Positions 8,140 through 15,703 of a stretch of DNA of 22,599 nt are shown piece by piece. The DNA comes from Anthropogastromicrobium aceti (GTDB lineage Bacteria > Bacillota > Clostridia > Lachnospirales > Lachnospiraceae), in assembly GCF_025567095.1 (NCBI RefSeq), contig NZ_JAOQJH010000042.1, one strand, 5' to 3'. Position 1 is the first letter of the stretch. Each line of letters begins with the position of its first letter. The translations under genes and the position numbers were made by a program. The notes below the pieces were generated by a model. The model was not told the origin of the DNA. It worked only from the letters and a program-made list of their open reading frames with translations, and ran no database searches.

Positions 8140-8799
8140 CTACGGATGCATGATCATATATACCGTCATAATGTATAGGATCAACGGTATCAGCAGAATC
8201 CATTTAGCCTCTGTATTCTTCAACAGATAACGTACATTTTTCCAGCGTGCCTGTCTGATTTTTTGACGTTCTTCTTTCAAGTGGATCCGTCTTCGTCCTC
8301 CATTTTCCAAAAGCTCATAGACCACCGGGGAATCATATATCTGGATTCGCCCGAAAATGACAAACCCGGCCAGCGAGATTGGTACGGACAGACACATCCA
8401 TATCACATTACTGCTGTAGTTGAGTTGTGAAAATAAGGACCAGTCACCAGAGCGGACACACTGGATTGCAGTAAGTACCCATGCCAGCAGACAGGTAGAC
8501 GCATTTATAAGTAGCAGAAGGATTGCCATCTTTGCAATGCGTCCTTTGGAATAAAAGCCAAGCTGTACCGGAAGCTCCCGTCCCTGGACGTTTTCAAAAA
8601 ATACCGGCTCCATAGCAGGCTTTTCTTTTTTCTTTCGGTTTTTCTTTCTGTTCTTCTTTTGCTCCTCTTCCACGCTGATGCTCTTGTAAATCTTTCTTTT
8701 GACTCTGGCCCGTCTTCCGTTGCTGAATGCGGTAAATAAAATCAATGCCGCCACAAGCCCGATCGTACCGATCAATTCCAGTAATTCTTTCGGATCCAT
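8140..8799 (-). CDS. Multi-spanning membrane protein of unknown function, possibly 5'-truncated
   Basis: The start at 8799 (MDPKELLELIG) is chosen because a perfect GGAGG (8807-8811) lies 7 nt upstream. The 219-aa product has a helix near residues 8-24, a very basic Lys-rich cytoplasmic segment (KKNRKKNRKKKEK), two helices in the middle (AILLLLINASTCLLAWVL; IWMCLSVPISLAGFVIFG) and one at the end (WILLIPLILYIMTVYMI). The same frame stays open upstream and encodes another helix-like stretch (IIEPLLGTIAVMIFIYFAF) right up to repeat copy 4. The gene may therefore once have been longer and been cut when the repeat and CRISPR array arrived. It is not a recognised family. It lies upstream of the TMEM43-like gene in the same operon. 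Confidence 0.6.
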   Translation of the reverse strand: MDPKELLELIGTIGLVAALILFTAFSNGRRARVKRKIYKSISVEEEQKKNRKKNRKKKEKPAMEPVFFENVQGRELPVQLGFYSKGRIAKMAILLLLINASTCLLAWVLTAIQCVRSGDWSLFSQLNYSSNVIWMCLSVPISLAGFVIFGRIQIYDSPVVYELLENGGRRRIHLKEERQKIRQARWKNVRYLLKNTEAKWILLIPLILYIMTVYMIMHP

Positions 8800-8898
8800 C
8801 GCTACGCCTCCATAATTTCGGAAGGCGAAATAGATAAATATCATAACCGCAATTGTTCCAAGCAACGGTTCTATGATCCATGGATAAGTTTTTGTACT

Positions 8899-8919
8899 TT
8901 TTTGCCGGGGACAGGCACT
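8899..8919 (+). repeat. Dispersed GCCGGGGACAGGCACT repeat, copy 4
   Basis: Same 21-nt unit preceded by GTAC, as in copy 2. It ends only 8 nt before the leader-distal repeat of CRISPR array 1, so the array's far end and this repeat share a junction. Confidence 0.75.
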
Positions 8920-8927
8920 GGAGCGGT

Positions 8928-9412
8928 GTGTCAATGCCCTCTCGGGCTTGTAACTCATTTCTACATCATACAAGTTGTAGCCGGATACCTTGTCGGACTG
9001 TGTCAATGCCCTCTCGGGCTTGTAACTCATTTCTACTTTGAAAGCTCTTGGAAAATTTGAGTTACATAACGATATTGTGTCAATGCCCTCTCGGGCTTGT
9101 AACTCATTTCTACAAGAAATGCAACTAAATCCGGTGCATATGAATCACAGTGTCAATGCCCTCTCGGGCTTGTAACTCATTTCTACACAGCTGAGACAAA
9201 ATAACACCTGAGTTACCTCTAGGTGTCAATGCCCTCTCGGGCTTGTAACTCATTTCTACCATACTGAGGGCAAGAAGCGGAAGCCCGGAAAGGATGACTG
9301 TGTCAATGCCCTCTCGGGCTTGTAACTCATTTCTACGGATTTAGGTGTATGGAATCCACCTAGAATGACAACAGTGTGTCAATGCCCTCTCGGGCTTGTA
9401 ACTCATTTCTAC
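8928..9412 (-). CRISPR. CRISPR array 1: seven 37-bp repeats, six spacers
   Basis: Repeats start at 8928, 9000, 9077, 9150, 9223, 9300 and 9376 and look identical. Spacers are 35, 40, 36, 36, 40 and 39 nt. Read on the minus strand, the repeat begins GTAGAAATGAGTTACAAG, then forms a GCCC-GAGA-GGGC hairpin and ends with the 8-nt ATTGACAC. The leader is at 9413-9600, so transcription runs leftwards and the newest spacer is 9337-9375. A short hairpin, an 8-nt 3' handle and variable 35-40 nt spacers are typical of Cas6-processed Class 1 systems (type I or III). No cas genes are in the window, so the type is not fixed. Spacer 9260-9299 reads as a coding-like basic stretch and may be phage-derived. 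Confidence 0.97.
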
Positions 9413-9600
9413 GGTACCTCTTCAAAAACCTAGGTTTTATGCGGTTTCCAGAACCTGTTTTTGCAGATATTTGTCAGAATATTCTGGCAACAACCATTTT
9501 TTGTGCATGTTAACAATTTGGACATATTTTCAAGATGCTCTGCATTTAAATATGTGCTTTTAGTATATCACAGAAAATGTAAATTGTCATCTTATTTTTT
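9413..9600 (-). promoter_or_regulatory. Leader of CRISPR array 1
   Basis: Its reverse complement aligns with the 192 bp in front of array 2, with about ten differences in the 110 bp nearest the array. Shared blocks are TGTTAACATGCAC, the palindrome CAGAATATTCTG, CTGCAAAAACAGG, TGGAAACCGCATAAAACC, the palindrome AAACCTAGGTTT and GGTACC abutting the first repeat. The far edge coincides with the stop codon of the serine recombinase gene. Confidence 0.92.
9562..9590 (-). promoter_or_regulatory. Pre-crRNA promoter of array 1
   Basis: ATGACA (9585-9590, minus strand) and TATACT (9562-9567) are 17 nt apart. The same pair with the same spacing is kept in the leader of array 2 while the sequence between has diverged, which supports function. 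Confidence 0.7.
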
Positions 9601-10364
9601 TACTTTATATTATAAAAATAGGACATTCCATTCTTATCTTCTTCTCTCAATTGCTTCTTATATTTATAAAAGGTTTTTCGCGATAACCGATATGCTTCCA
9701 TAAATTCTTTATCCATCATTGAACCATCATAATACTTCAAGTGACGCCGCATCTTTTCCTTCATGTCCTTTGCACGCTTTGTCTCAATCTTTTCTCCTGT
9801 CCTTCGTCCAATTCGCTTCTGTTGTTCCAGCGGAAGTGCTGCATTATTTTGCTTCGTTGTTGCAATGCCCTCTGAAATTCGCTTGTGCAGATCTGTTACT
9901 TCTTTTTCTGCCTGTTGAAAAGCGATCAAAATTTGTTCTTGCAATTGCTCATTCTGGAATTTGGTTAAGGCTGCCAATACTGAGTTAATAAGATCATCTG
10001 CAGATGCATTTCCTGTTTTTACTATCTCCAACTGCTTTGCCTGCATTTTCTTGTAATACTCTGTATTTATATGCATCTCTTTACAAAATACAAGATCCAC
10101 ACCTTTATTCAGCAGTGCCATATACAATTCAAATCCTTCCATTGCAGTTCGACTCATGCGTGATACCGAATCAAAGACAATTGTGTCACCACTCTTTATA
10201 ATAGAAAGAAGTCTACTAAATTGTGGACGATCAATAGTTGTTCCAGTATATTTCTCACGATAGATTTTTTCTATTCTGCGCTCGCCAGCCCACTGTTCAA
10301 TGCTTCGAACCTGACGATCTAGGCGCTGATTTGCTGTACTTACTCTTGCATATCCGTAAATCAT
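9600..10364 (-). CDS. Serine recombinase (resolvase/invertase family)
   Basis: The start at 10364 is chosen because the product then begins MIYGYARVSTANQRLDRQ, the standard resolvase N-terminus with the catalytic Ser at residue 9. An upstream GTG at 10409 adds 15 unlikely residues. A GGAGG is present at 10378-10382, rather far from the ATG. The 254-aa protein has the catalytic domain (about 1-135), including DRPQFSRLLSIIKSGDTIVF and the SVSRMSRT motif. A longer helical linker follows, and the C-terminus carries a helix-turn-helix-like end (LSRKTFYKYKKQL). It would cut and rejoin DNA through a phosphoserine link, as a resolvase or invertase. No matching recombination sites were identified. It lies immediately upstream of the leader of array 1 and is read in the same direction. 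Confidence 0.88.
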   Translation of the reverse strand: MIYGYARVSTANQRLDRQVRSIEQWAGERRIEKIYREKYTGTTIDRPQFSRLLSIIKSGDTIVFDSVSRMSRTAMEGFELYMALLNKGVDLVFCKEMHINTEYYKKMQAKQLEIVKTGNASADDLINSVLAALTKFQNEQLQEQILIAFQQAEKEVTDLHKRISEGIATTKQNNAALPLEQQKRIGRRTGEKIETKRAKDMKEKMRRHLKYYDGSMMDKEFMEAYRLSRKTFYKYKKQLREEDKNGMSYFYNIK

Positions 10365-10512
10365 TTCTCTACTTGCACCTCCTTGGTTAATAGATGCTAC
10401 TTTAAACACTAGTTTATTTTATTACTTAATATAATACTATAAAATGCGGTTTATGGCAATCATATAAACTATTTTCTGTCAAATAGTTTAAAGGAGTATT
10501 TTGCAAAAAAAT

Positions 10513-10683
10513 TTATTTTTTGCTTGACGGCAAAATTTTATCAAGCCATACGCCAACCTCATATTTTTCACCCTTGTTAGCAGATGATAATACAATATTA
10601 AAAATAGTACCAACATTTTCCATAAGTTCTTTCGACAAAATTTCTCCAGAAAAAATGCTGAAGTCATCATGCTTGTATACCTT
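10513..10683 (-). pseudogene. C-terminal remnant of an unknown gene
   Basis: An open minus-strand frame of 57 codons reads like a real protein tail (VYKHDDFSIFSGEILSKELM, then NVGTIFNIVLSS and EVGVWLDKILP) and ends with TAA. It has no plausible start codon or ribosome binding site, and a stop lies just upstream. The family is not recognised. Confidence 0.3.
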
Positions 10684-10786
10684 TTAATATTTTGAGTATT
10701 TTTGATTTTTTCTTCATCCTATCGCTCCGTCAACTTCCGATTTTAATGTCTCTATTATACCATAATGATACTATTATAAAAAAGGA

Positions 10787-10810
10787 AAAAGAGCTCCTTC
10801 GAGCTCTTTT
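10787..10810 (-). terminator. Intrinsic terminator after the peptidase E-like gene
   Basis: AAAAGAGCTC (10787-10796) and GAGCTCTTTT (10801-10810) form a perfect 10-bp stem with a CTTC loop. On the minus strand it is followed by CTTTTTCCTTTTTT, about 30 nt after the stop codon of the gene at 10841. Confidence 0.85.
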
Positions 10811-10840
10811 GGGTCAGTTCTGCAAACTTGAATTTTCAAA

Positions 10841-11443
10841 TTAGTCTTTGCAAATAACCTTTGAACCTTCACCGTCAATTACAATTCCCTGACGGTTGTT
10901 AATTGGGCATAGATTCAAATCCGAAAACTCAGTCATTATTTTCTCGGTAACTTTCTTAAATGGTGCTGTAAGATAATGCGGAAGAACATAGAAATCAATC
11001 AAATCAAGCCCTGCATCATCTTTTTGTGAGTAGTCCTCCGGCTTTTCATCCATTTGCTGGATATATTGGATGCTTGGAGCGCATATAATTGCGCCTGCCG
11101 ACTCGCCGATCATCAATTTTCCATTTGCCAATTCCTTTTTCAGCAGCCCATCAGTTCCCGTTTTACGGATCCGGTCCATAAGAAAAAAAGAATTTCCGCC
11201 GGTAAAATATATCACATCTGCATCTTCAAAAACAGACTGTATCGTTGAATAAGCCTCCGTTGAAATATCAATTTCAGTTACGATTGCTCCCAACTTTTTG
11301 AATAATTTTCTAGCCGAGCCGACATAACCGGTGTAGCCTTCACGCAGCGAAGCTGTTGGAATAAATGCGACTTTCTTATTTTCAATTTCTTCCTTTATCA
11401 GACTTCCTACACTTGAAAAATGTGAACATAAAAATAGTTTCAT
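10841..11443 (-). CDS. Peptidase E-like protein (family S51)
   Basis: The 200-aa protein has the flavodoxin-like fold signatures of S51 peptidases: VAFIPTAS near residue 25, the YFTGGNSFFL loop near 79-88, and the nucleophile motif MIGESAGAII with Ser115. A catalytic-type His occurs in VLPHYL at residue 156. Family members (PepE) cleave Asp-X dipeptides, and a related branch includes cyanophycinases. The length suits a cytoplasmic PepE-like enzyme. The ATG at 11443 is preferred over the in-frame TTG just before it, since GGAG (11451-11454) lies 7 nt upstream. It is a single-gene unit ended by the terminator at 10787. Confidence 0.82.
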   Translation of the reverse strand: MKLFLCSHFSSVGSLIKEEIENKKVAFIPTASLREGYTGYVGSARKLFKKLGAIVTEIDISTEAYSTIQSVFEDADVIYFTGGNSFFLMDRIRKTGTDGLLKKELANGKLMIGESAGAIICAPSIQYIQQMDEKPEDYSQKDDAGLDLIDFYVLPHYLTAPFKKVTEKIMTEFSDLNLCPINNRQGIVIDGEGSKVICKD

Positions 11444-11446
11444 CAA

Positions 11447-11731
11447 TATTCTCCTTTATAAATTCCGATTGAGATTTCACCTGTTTTAAGAGATTTAATA
11501 ACTGTTATATTTTGTTATTAAATTCTCCGCAAACCCTTGAAAACACTGAATTTATCACTGGTGAACTTTCCCTTATTGTTTCCCTTGTGTTATATTGTCC
11601 CACCAGTGTTTACGAACTCTGATAAGGGCAAATACAAGGGCAAGAAAATCCTATAAAACAGTATAACACAAAATAAAAGTGACATGGTGAACTGATTGAA
11701 ATGCTTCTGATTTTTGCAACAAATGATTGAT
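11447..11731. other. Intergenic stretch without a recognisable gene
   Basis: About 285 bp between the peptidase gene and the decayed efflux gene. It is AT-rich. It contains the block CACTGGTGAAC near 11556 and a partial reverse match, CCACCAGTG, near 11600, but no gene, RNA or clear regulatory site could be supported. Confidence 0.3.
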
Positions 11732-11916
11732 TTAACGATAAGGAGATTTGATACGATGAGAACAATATTTGCAGAATACAATCCCAACCGTTGCTAATAC
11801 AGAAAGTAAGCCCGCTGCTGCGAGAATTATCTGCAACTGCCCCAGATTGATGTTTGGCAGGTTACAGTCAGGTAACGCTGGAAAAAACTAATTCCTGAAT
11901 TTGATTCTTTTTTCAT
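11732..11916 (-). pseudogene. Decayed arsenite-efflux (ACR3-like) gene
   Basis: A GGAG (11927-11930) and ATG at 11916 start the peptide MKKESNSGISFFQRYLTV, which resembles the N-terminus of ACR3-type arsenite permeases. The frame soon stops, but a second frame continues LPNINLGQLQIILAAAGLL and a membrane-like segment to a TAA at 11732-11734. A deletion plus frameshift would explain this. Its place directly behind an ArsR-type regulator supports an ars origin. Confidence 0.45.
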
Positions 11917-11935
11917 GATATCTGCTCTCCTTAAA

Positions 11936-12235
11936 TTATTTACAACAATCCCCGTCACCGCATCCAAGGCAAGTAAGAGATTCTATAAAGTGTTTGTAAT
12001 TCATCAATGTCTCACAATTCAAAGAATAGTGATGCCATTTTCCTTCCTTACGATCATTCACAAGGCCGCATCCTACCAATATCTTCATATGATGGGATAA
12101 AGTTGGCTGGGTAATTTCAAATCTTTCCCAAAGTTTACACCCGCACTTTTCTCCATCCGACAGCATCTGTACAATTTCCAGCCGGTTCGCATCGCCCAAA
12201 GCCTTGCATATCAAAGCCACATCCATTGCATTCAT
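11936..12235 (-). CDS. arsR: ArsR-family metalloid-responsive repressor
   Basis: The 99-aa winged-helix protein has the ArsR recognition region ITQPTLSHHMKIL and a CGC pair (Cys31, Cys33) in the first DNA-binding helices. That is the position where classic ArsR proteins bind As(III) or Sb(III). A second cysteine cluster closes the protein (CLGCGDGDCCK). It would bind its own promoter and leave on metalloid binding. A GAGGTG ribosome binding site precedes the start. The downstream efflux gene is decayed (11732-11916), so the regulator may now control nothing but itself. ArsR versus another SmtB-type sensor is decided by the Cys position and the neighbour. Confidence 0.85.
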   Translation of the reverse strand: MNAMDVALICKALGDANRLEIVQMLSDGEKCGCKLWERFEITQPTLSHHMKILVGCGLVNDRKEGKWHHYSLNCETLMNYKHFIESLTCLGCGDGDCCK

Positions 12236-12268
12236 ATTGACACCTCACATTGATCATTGTCTATGTTC

Positions 12269-12297
12269 AATATAATATATACATAGATATTTGTCAA
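12269..12297 (-). promoter_or_regulatory. Promoter/operator of arsR
   Basis: TTGACA (12292-12297) and TATATT (12269-12274) on the minus strand are 17 nt apart. An inverted repeat ATACATA...TATGTAT spans the -35 box, as expected for autoregulation by an ArsR-type dimer. Confidence 0.75.
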
Positions 12298-12313
12298 TGT
12301 ATGTATTTTAAAA

Positions 12314-12339
12314 AAGAGAATCACGTTCTTGATTCTCTT
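12314..12339 (-). terminator. Intrinsic terminator of the cad-frd operon
   Basis: AAGAGAATCA (12314-12323) pairs perfectly with TGATTCTCTT (12330-12339) around a 6-nt loop. On the minus strand a TTTTTT run follows. It lies about 30 nt after the frdB stop codon and just upstream of the arsR promoter. Confidence 0.88.
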
Positions 12340-12370
12340 CATACATTCATTATAGCTTTTATCATCCATT

Positions 12371-13081
12371 TTATTTGCCCCAAACAGCCGCTGCATTCGA
12401 CCTTACAAGCAGTTCTTCCACAGGCAGACCAATCAGACAAATATCATGACAAGATAACGACTTCCCACATCCTTCAAAAAATCTCTTCTTATATTCAGCA
12501 GAAATCTCATTCAAATGAGTGCTTTCCTGTTCTTCATTCAGAATCCTAAATGCGTTGACTGCAGCAACAGTGCCTGCGAAAGTCCCATTTGCAGAGAAGT
12601 TAGGACACACTTCAAGGCAACAGCCACACATCAGACAGCGTGCCGACTGGTATCTCGGTTCATGTGTCCACGGATTCATATAAGCTTCACTTTCAAGCCA
12701 AAGATTCAGTTTTTTCAAATTTTCAAACAGAATTGACCGGTCAACGATCAAATCTCTTACAAGCGGAAATTTGCTTAAAGGTTCCAAGGTGATTGTAGAA
12801 CCTTTTAACGTATGTAGAAATGTAGAGCATGCCAGCCTCGGACGTTCGTTAATCAGCATGGCGCAAGCCCCACATTTTCGCACCATACAGCTACATTCCC
12901 AGCTGATGGGAGTAACTATATTCCCTGAATTATCTTTCAAAGGGGTTCTACTGTTCAATTCCTTTAGAACATTGGCAACAGAGCTGTTTTTGCTTCCGTC
13001 AAACTCAAATTCCTGCCAATAACTGTCTGATTTCTGACTCTCCTGCCGCCTGATTCTTATTTTATATACCAAGTGAATCAC
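12371..13081 (-). CDS. frdB: Fumarate reductase/succinate dehydrogenase iron-sulfur subunit
   Basis: The 236-aa electron-transfer subunit carries all three expected clusters. The [2Fe-2S] ligands are Cys65, Cys70, Cys73 and Cys85 with the canonical 4-2-11 spacing. The first ferredoxin-type motif is Cys149-x2-Cys152-x2-Cys155-x3-Cys159-Pro. The second is C-x5-C-x3-C in GCGKSLSCHDICLIG; the Pro that usually follows its last Cys is replaced by Leu. The start is GTG at 13081, overlapping the frdA stop (GTGA), which indicates translational coupling. It would pass electrons between FrdA and the membrane cytochrome. It is the last gene before the terminator at 12314. Confidence 0.92.
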   Translation of the reverse strand: MIHLVYKIRIRRQESQKSDSYWQEFEFDGSKNSSVANVLKELNSRTPLKDNSGNIVTPISWECSCMVRKCGACAMLINERPRLACSTFLHTLKGSTITLEPLSKFPLVRDLIVDRSILFENLKKLNLWLESEAYMNPWTHEPRYQSARCLMCGCCLEVCPNFSANGTFAGTVAAVNAFRILNEEQESTHLNEISAEYKKRFFEGCGKSLSCHDICLIGLPVEELLVRSNAAAVWGK

Positions 13082-14622
13082 CGCCTTTCTGGAACAGGTA
13101 CAAAGGAAATCTGTATCTGCTTTCCATCAAATCTGGCTACCGTTGTTTTAAGGTAATCATCGTCATTGCTCTTCGGATAATCCTCCCGCCAGTGTGCACC
13201 ACGGCTTTCTTTTCTTGCAAGAGCACTCTTTAGAACTGCCATGCCAAGCAATGGAAGATTTCCTGTCAGCGCTTGTACCGTTTGAATCCCATTTAACAAC
13301 GTATTCTCATTTCTGACAACGCCCATAGTCTCCTGCATCACTTTGTTTAATTGCTTTATTTCTGAAATTTGAGACGCTGGTGGAAAATCTATCTGTGTCG
13401 CACAAGATAGATCTACTACATCTGCCTGTTCGCATGCTGATTTTGCCGCAACACGTCCTCCGTATAACGCTCCTAACAGAGAATTTCCACCAAGACGGTT
13501 GGCACCATGATATTGGGCACAGCATTCTCCGGCAGCGCAAAGATTCTGAATCGGCGTTCTGTGCTGCTCATCCACCAGAATGCCTCCCATAAAATAGTGA
13601 ATTCCCGGTAAAACAGACACCGGTTCTTTTCGTATATCTTTATGCAGATAGGTCATACAATCGTCTGCCAGACCAGATAGCTTATTTGAAATAATCTCCT
13701 CCGATATTTCCGTCATGTCAAGAAATACCTCTGATTCATGGCTGACCTTCCATATCTCTCTGGCGGTAATATCTCGTGGCATCAGATTTCCAAGCTCCGG
13801 GTATTTTTCCTCCATGAAATACCATTGTTTTCCATCTTTCATGGCAAACAACCTGCCACCTTCCCCTCTGGCCGCCTCGCTGATGAGCATGCGTTTTCCA
13901 CCACATTTCACAGTTGTCGGATGATACTGGATCATCTCGCCATTTGCCAGAGGAACACCAAGCCGGAACAATTCTGCGGTGACTTCTCCTGTATTGCTCA
14001 GCGAACCCGTTGTATTTCCAAACAATCCGTGCATACCACCGGTGGCAACAATAACCGCATCCCCCGGTAATTCCACAGTCTCCTGACTGTATTCATCCCT
14101 GATTAAGCAGCCACAACAAATATTGCCACACAGACGAAGTGTTAGGAAAGAATGATGGCTGAACCGTTCTACCATACCAGATGCTTCTTTCCTGCGAACA
14201 GCGTCTATCATAGCTGTCATGATCTGCTTCCCGGTATCGCTCTGTGCAAAAGCAGTCCGTTTCTTTTTCTGCCCGCCAAAATTCCGCAGATCCACATCAT
14301 CATAGCCACTCATGTTAAATTTAACTCCAAGTTTTAGCAGCCAGTGCACCAGCTCCGGTGCTGCCTGTGTCATTCCCCAAACTGCATTTGGATCTGCCAG
14401 ACCACATGCTGCCTTTATTGTATCTGTAAAATGTTCTTCGGGACTGTCGTTTTCATCTTTTGTATTCAAAGCTGCGTTGATACCGCCCTCCGCCATAACA
14501 GACTGTGCCCGCTCTGACGGAAGGGAGGAAACCAGTTTTACATTGCATCCATTTTCCGCTGCCTGCAAAGCCGCTGAAAGTCCTGCCAGTCCAGCACCTA
14601 TAATAATAATTGTCTTACTCAT
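13078..14622 (-). CDS. frdA: Fumarate reductase/succinate dehydrogenase flavoprotein subunit
   Basis: The start at 14622 gives MSKTIIIIGAGLAGLSAAL with the FAD-binding GxGxxG at residues 9-14. It overlaps the upstream gene's stop by ATGA. The 514-aa protein has MAEGGINAAL, the substrate-site region QYHPTTV, the active-site segment SEAARGEGG and the C-terminal GNSLLGALYGG and GIHYFMGGI blocks, so it belongs to the FrdA/SdhA/NadB family. The His that binds FAD covalently in FrdA (R-S-H-T-V-A-A-E-G-G in E. coli) is replaced by Gln40 (RAQSVMAEGG). FAD is therefore probably bound non-covalently, as in L-aspartate oxidase. The partners frdB and cytochrome b argue for fumarate reduction rather than NAD synthesis. 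Confidence 0.9.
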   Translation of the reverse strand: MSKTIIIIGAGLAGLSAALQAAENGCNVKLVSSLPSERAQSVMAEGGINAALNTKDENDSPEEHFTDTIKAACGLADPNAVWGMTQAAPELVHWLLKLGVKFNMSGYDDVDLRNFGGQKKKRTAFAQSDTGKQIMTAMIDAVRRKEASGMVERFSHHSFLTLRLCGNICCGCLIRDEYSQETVELPGDAVIVATGGMHGLFGNTTGSLSNTGEVTAELFRLGVPLANGEMIQYHPTTVKCGGKRMLISEAARGEGGRLFAMKDGKQWYFMEEKYPELGNLMPRDITAREIWKVSHESEVFLDMTEISEEIISNKLSGLADDCMTYLHKDIRKEPVSVLPGIHYFMGGILVDEQHRTPIQNLCAAGECCAQYHGANRLGGNSLLGALYGGRVAAKSACEQADVVDLSCATQIDFPPASQISEIKQLNKVMQETMGVVRNENTLLNGIQTVQALTGNLPLLGMAVLKSALARKESRGAHWREDYPKSNDDDYLKTTVARFDGKQIQISFVPVPERR

Positions 14623-15158
14623 AGATATTGCCACCCAATATAATATAAAATAACCGCTCCTGCTATAAAAAGAAGAAGCACCGAAAGGATCAAATAAATA
14701 TCACTCCTTCGTTCTTTATAACTGATGATTCCCAGTGATACGAGCAATGGGCGGATATTGATAAAAATATGAACAAAGATTGCCGCTACGAACAAAAGCT
14801 GAGTTACCATCTTTACAGTTGTAAAAGGGAACAAAATATATGTCCCATTCTGCACCTTTCCAAACAAGCCAATATGGAATAACAGCAGAATCAGTATTGC
14901 CATCCCACTGGCTCGTCTCGCCCAAAATATGACGTTTTGTTTCAGATACATTTTTCCTGATTGCTTCGCTGTCTGTAAACTCTGAACTGTCAGGATGACA
15001 CCAATCACCGTATGCACAACAAGAATACCAACACCAATCCATGCAAGAAGTTTCCCTGCACTACTTCCAACTCCGTTCAGCATAAAGCTGCCCATGATTC
15101 CATGAATCATAAAAATGAGAAGCATTAAAACAGACAAAATCGTATTCCATTTTCTCAT
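14619..15158 (-). CDS. Di-heme cytochrome b membrane anchor of the fumarate reductase
   Basis: The 179-aa protein has about five membrane helices. Histidines sit within four of them (His19 in MIHGIMG, His49 in VVHTVIG, His95 in LFHIGLFG, His130 in FVHIFIN). Four helix-borne His residues match the ligands of two b hemes in type-B fumarate reductases/succinate dehydrogenases. It would anchor FrdAB and exchange electrons with quinol. The sequence is divergent and was identified from topology, His pattern and its position, overlapping frdA by ATGA. The upstream gene ends only 10 bp before it. Confidence 0.78.
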   Translation of the reverse strand: MRKWNTILSVLMLLIFMIHGIMGSFMLNGVGSSAGKLLAWIGVGILVVHTVIGVILTVQSLQTAKQSGKMYLKQNVIFWARRASGMAILILLLFHIGLFGKVQNGTYILFPFTTVKMVTQLLFVAAIFVHIFINIRPLLVSLGIISYKERRSDIYLILSVLLLFIAGAVILYYIGWQYL

Positions 15159-15168
15159 AAATTCCCGC

Positions 15169-15687
15169 TCACCTCATTTCTTCGCTGTCCATGATCATAT
15201 AGTCCATCTGTGTTAGCGTTGTAACGTCAATAAAATCATCCGATGCCAAGAATACATCATACTTTCCACTTACCACTCTTGATAGCATCATTGTGTTACT
15301 GTACTCTTTCAGATCTACGAAAAAACCGGCCTGTTTCAACCTGTCACAGAGTTTCTTAGCATAACTGACAAGCGAATAATCCGTCTCAGATATATATAAC
15401 CGAAAACTAATGTCCGTTTTCATGAGATCTGTTTCATTTGTTTCCGAATCGTCCAGTGCCAATTCTTTTAATTTATTCCGGGTGTTCTCGTTGTCGAGAC
15501 CATCTGACATCATATTAATACCGAGAACATAAGAGCCTTCCAACTGTGCGGAGGCTTGAGCCGCCTTTTTTGACTTCGGTGTTGCTCCTGTGACTGCATC
15601 AATCATAGAAGGCGGTGAATGTAATATGACACCAAAACCTACAAGAAAAACAATCGTAACAACTAACAGAATCAGTTTTCGTTTCAC
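15169..15687 (-). CDS. Exported protein with flavinylation-type motif and peptide-binding-like tail
   Basis: The 172-aa product starts with a membrane anchor or signal (KLILLVVTIVFLVGFGVIL), followed at once by IDAVTGATPKSKK. D-x-x-T-G-A-T is the motif in which ApbE attaches FMN to a Thr. The full FMN-binding domain that usually precedes it is absent. The C-terminal half (DISFRLYISETDYSLVSYAK, LKQAGFFVDLKEYSN, RVVSGKYDVFLASD) resembles the last part of an OppA-type solute-binding protein. It starts with GTG at 15687 behind GAGGTGGG, 16 bp after cadA and 10 bp before the cytochrome gene. An extracytoplasmic electron carrier for the reductase is a plausible role, but this is inference. Confidence 0.6.
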   Translation of the reverse strand: MKRKLILLVVTIVFLVGFGVILHSPPSMIDAVTGATPKSKKAAQASAQLEGSYVLGINMMSDGLDNENTRNKLKELALDDSETNETDLMKTDISFRLYISETDYSLVSYAKKLCDRLKQAGFFVDLKEYSNTMMLSRVVSGKYDVFLASDDFIDVTTLTQMDYMIMDSEEMR

Positions 15688-15703
15688 ATTCCCACCTCAT
15701 TTC

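Noticed and set aside
8800..9030. N-terminal extension of the membrane protein through CRISPR repeats (MSYKPERALT twice)
   Set aside because: The repeated peptide is just translated CRISPR repeat; a GGAGG-supported start exists at 8799.
9037..9375. Inverted repeats in or next to array-1 spacers (such as TAGGTG..CACCTA in 9337-9375)
   Set aside because: Short complements are expected by chance in spacers and are not shared between them.
8928..9412. Assignment of the arrays to type V-B because the repeat ends like some Cas12b repeats (GGCATT..CAC)
   Set aside because: Spacer lengths of 35-40 nt and the clean hairpin plus 8-nt handle fit Cas6-processed Class 1 repeats better, and no cas gene is present to decide.
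10488..10670. 60-codon minus-strand open frame
   Set aside because: It overlaps, in another frame, the more protein-like remnant ending at 10513 and has no ribosome binding site.
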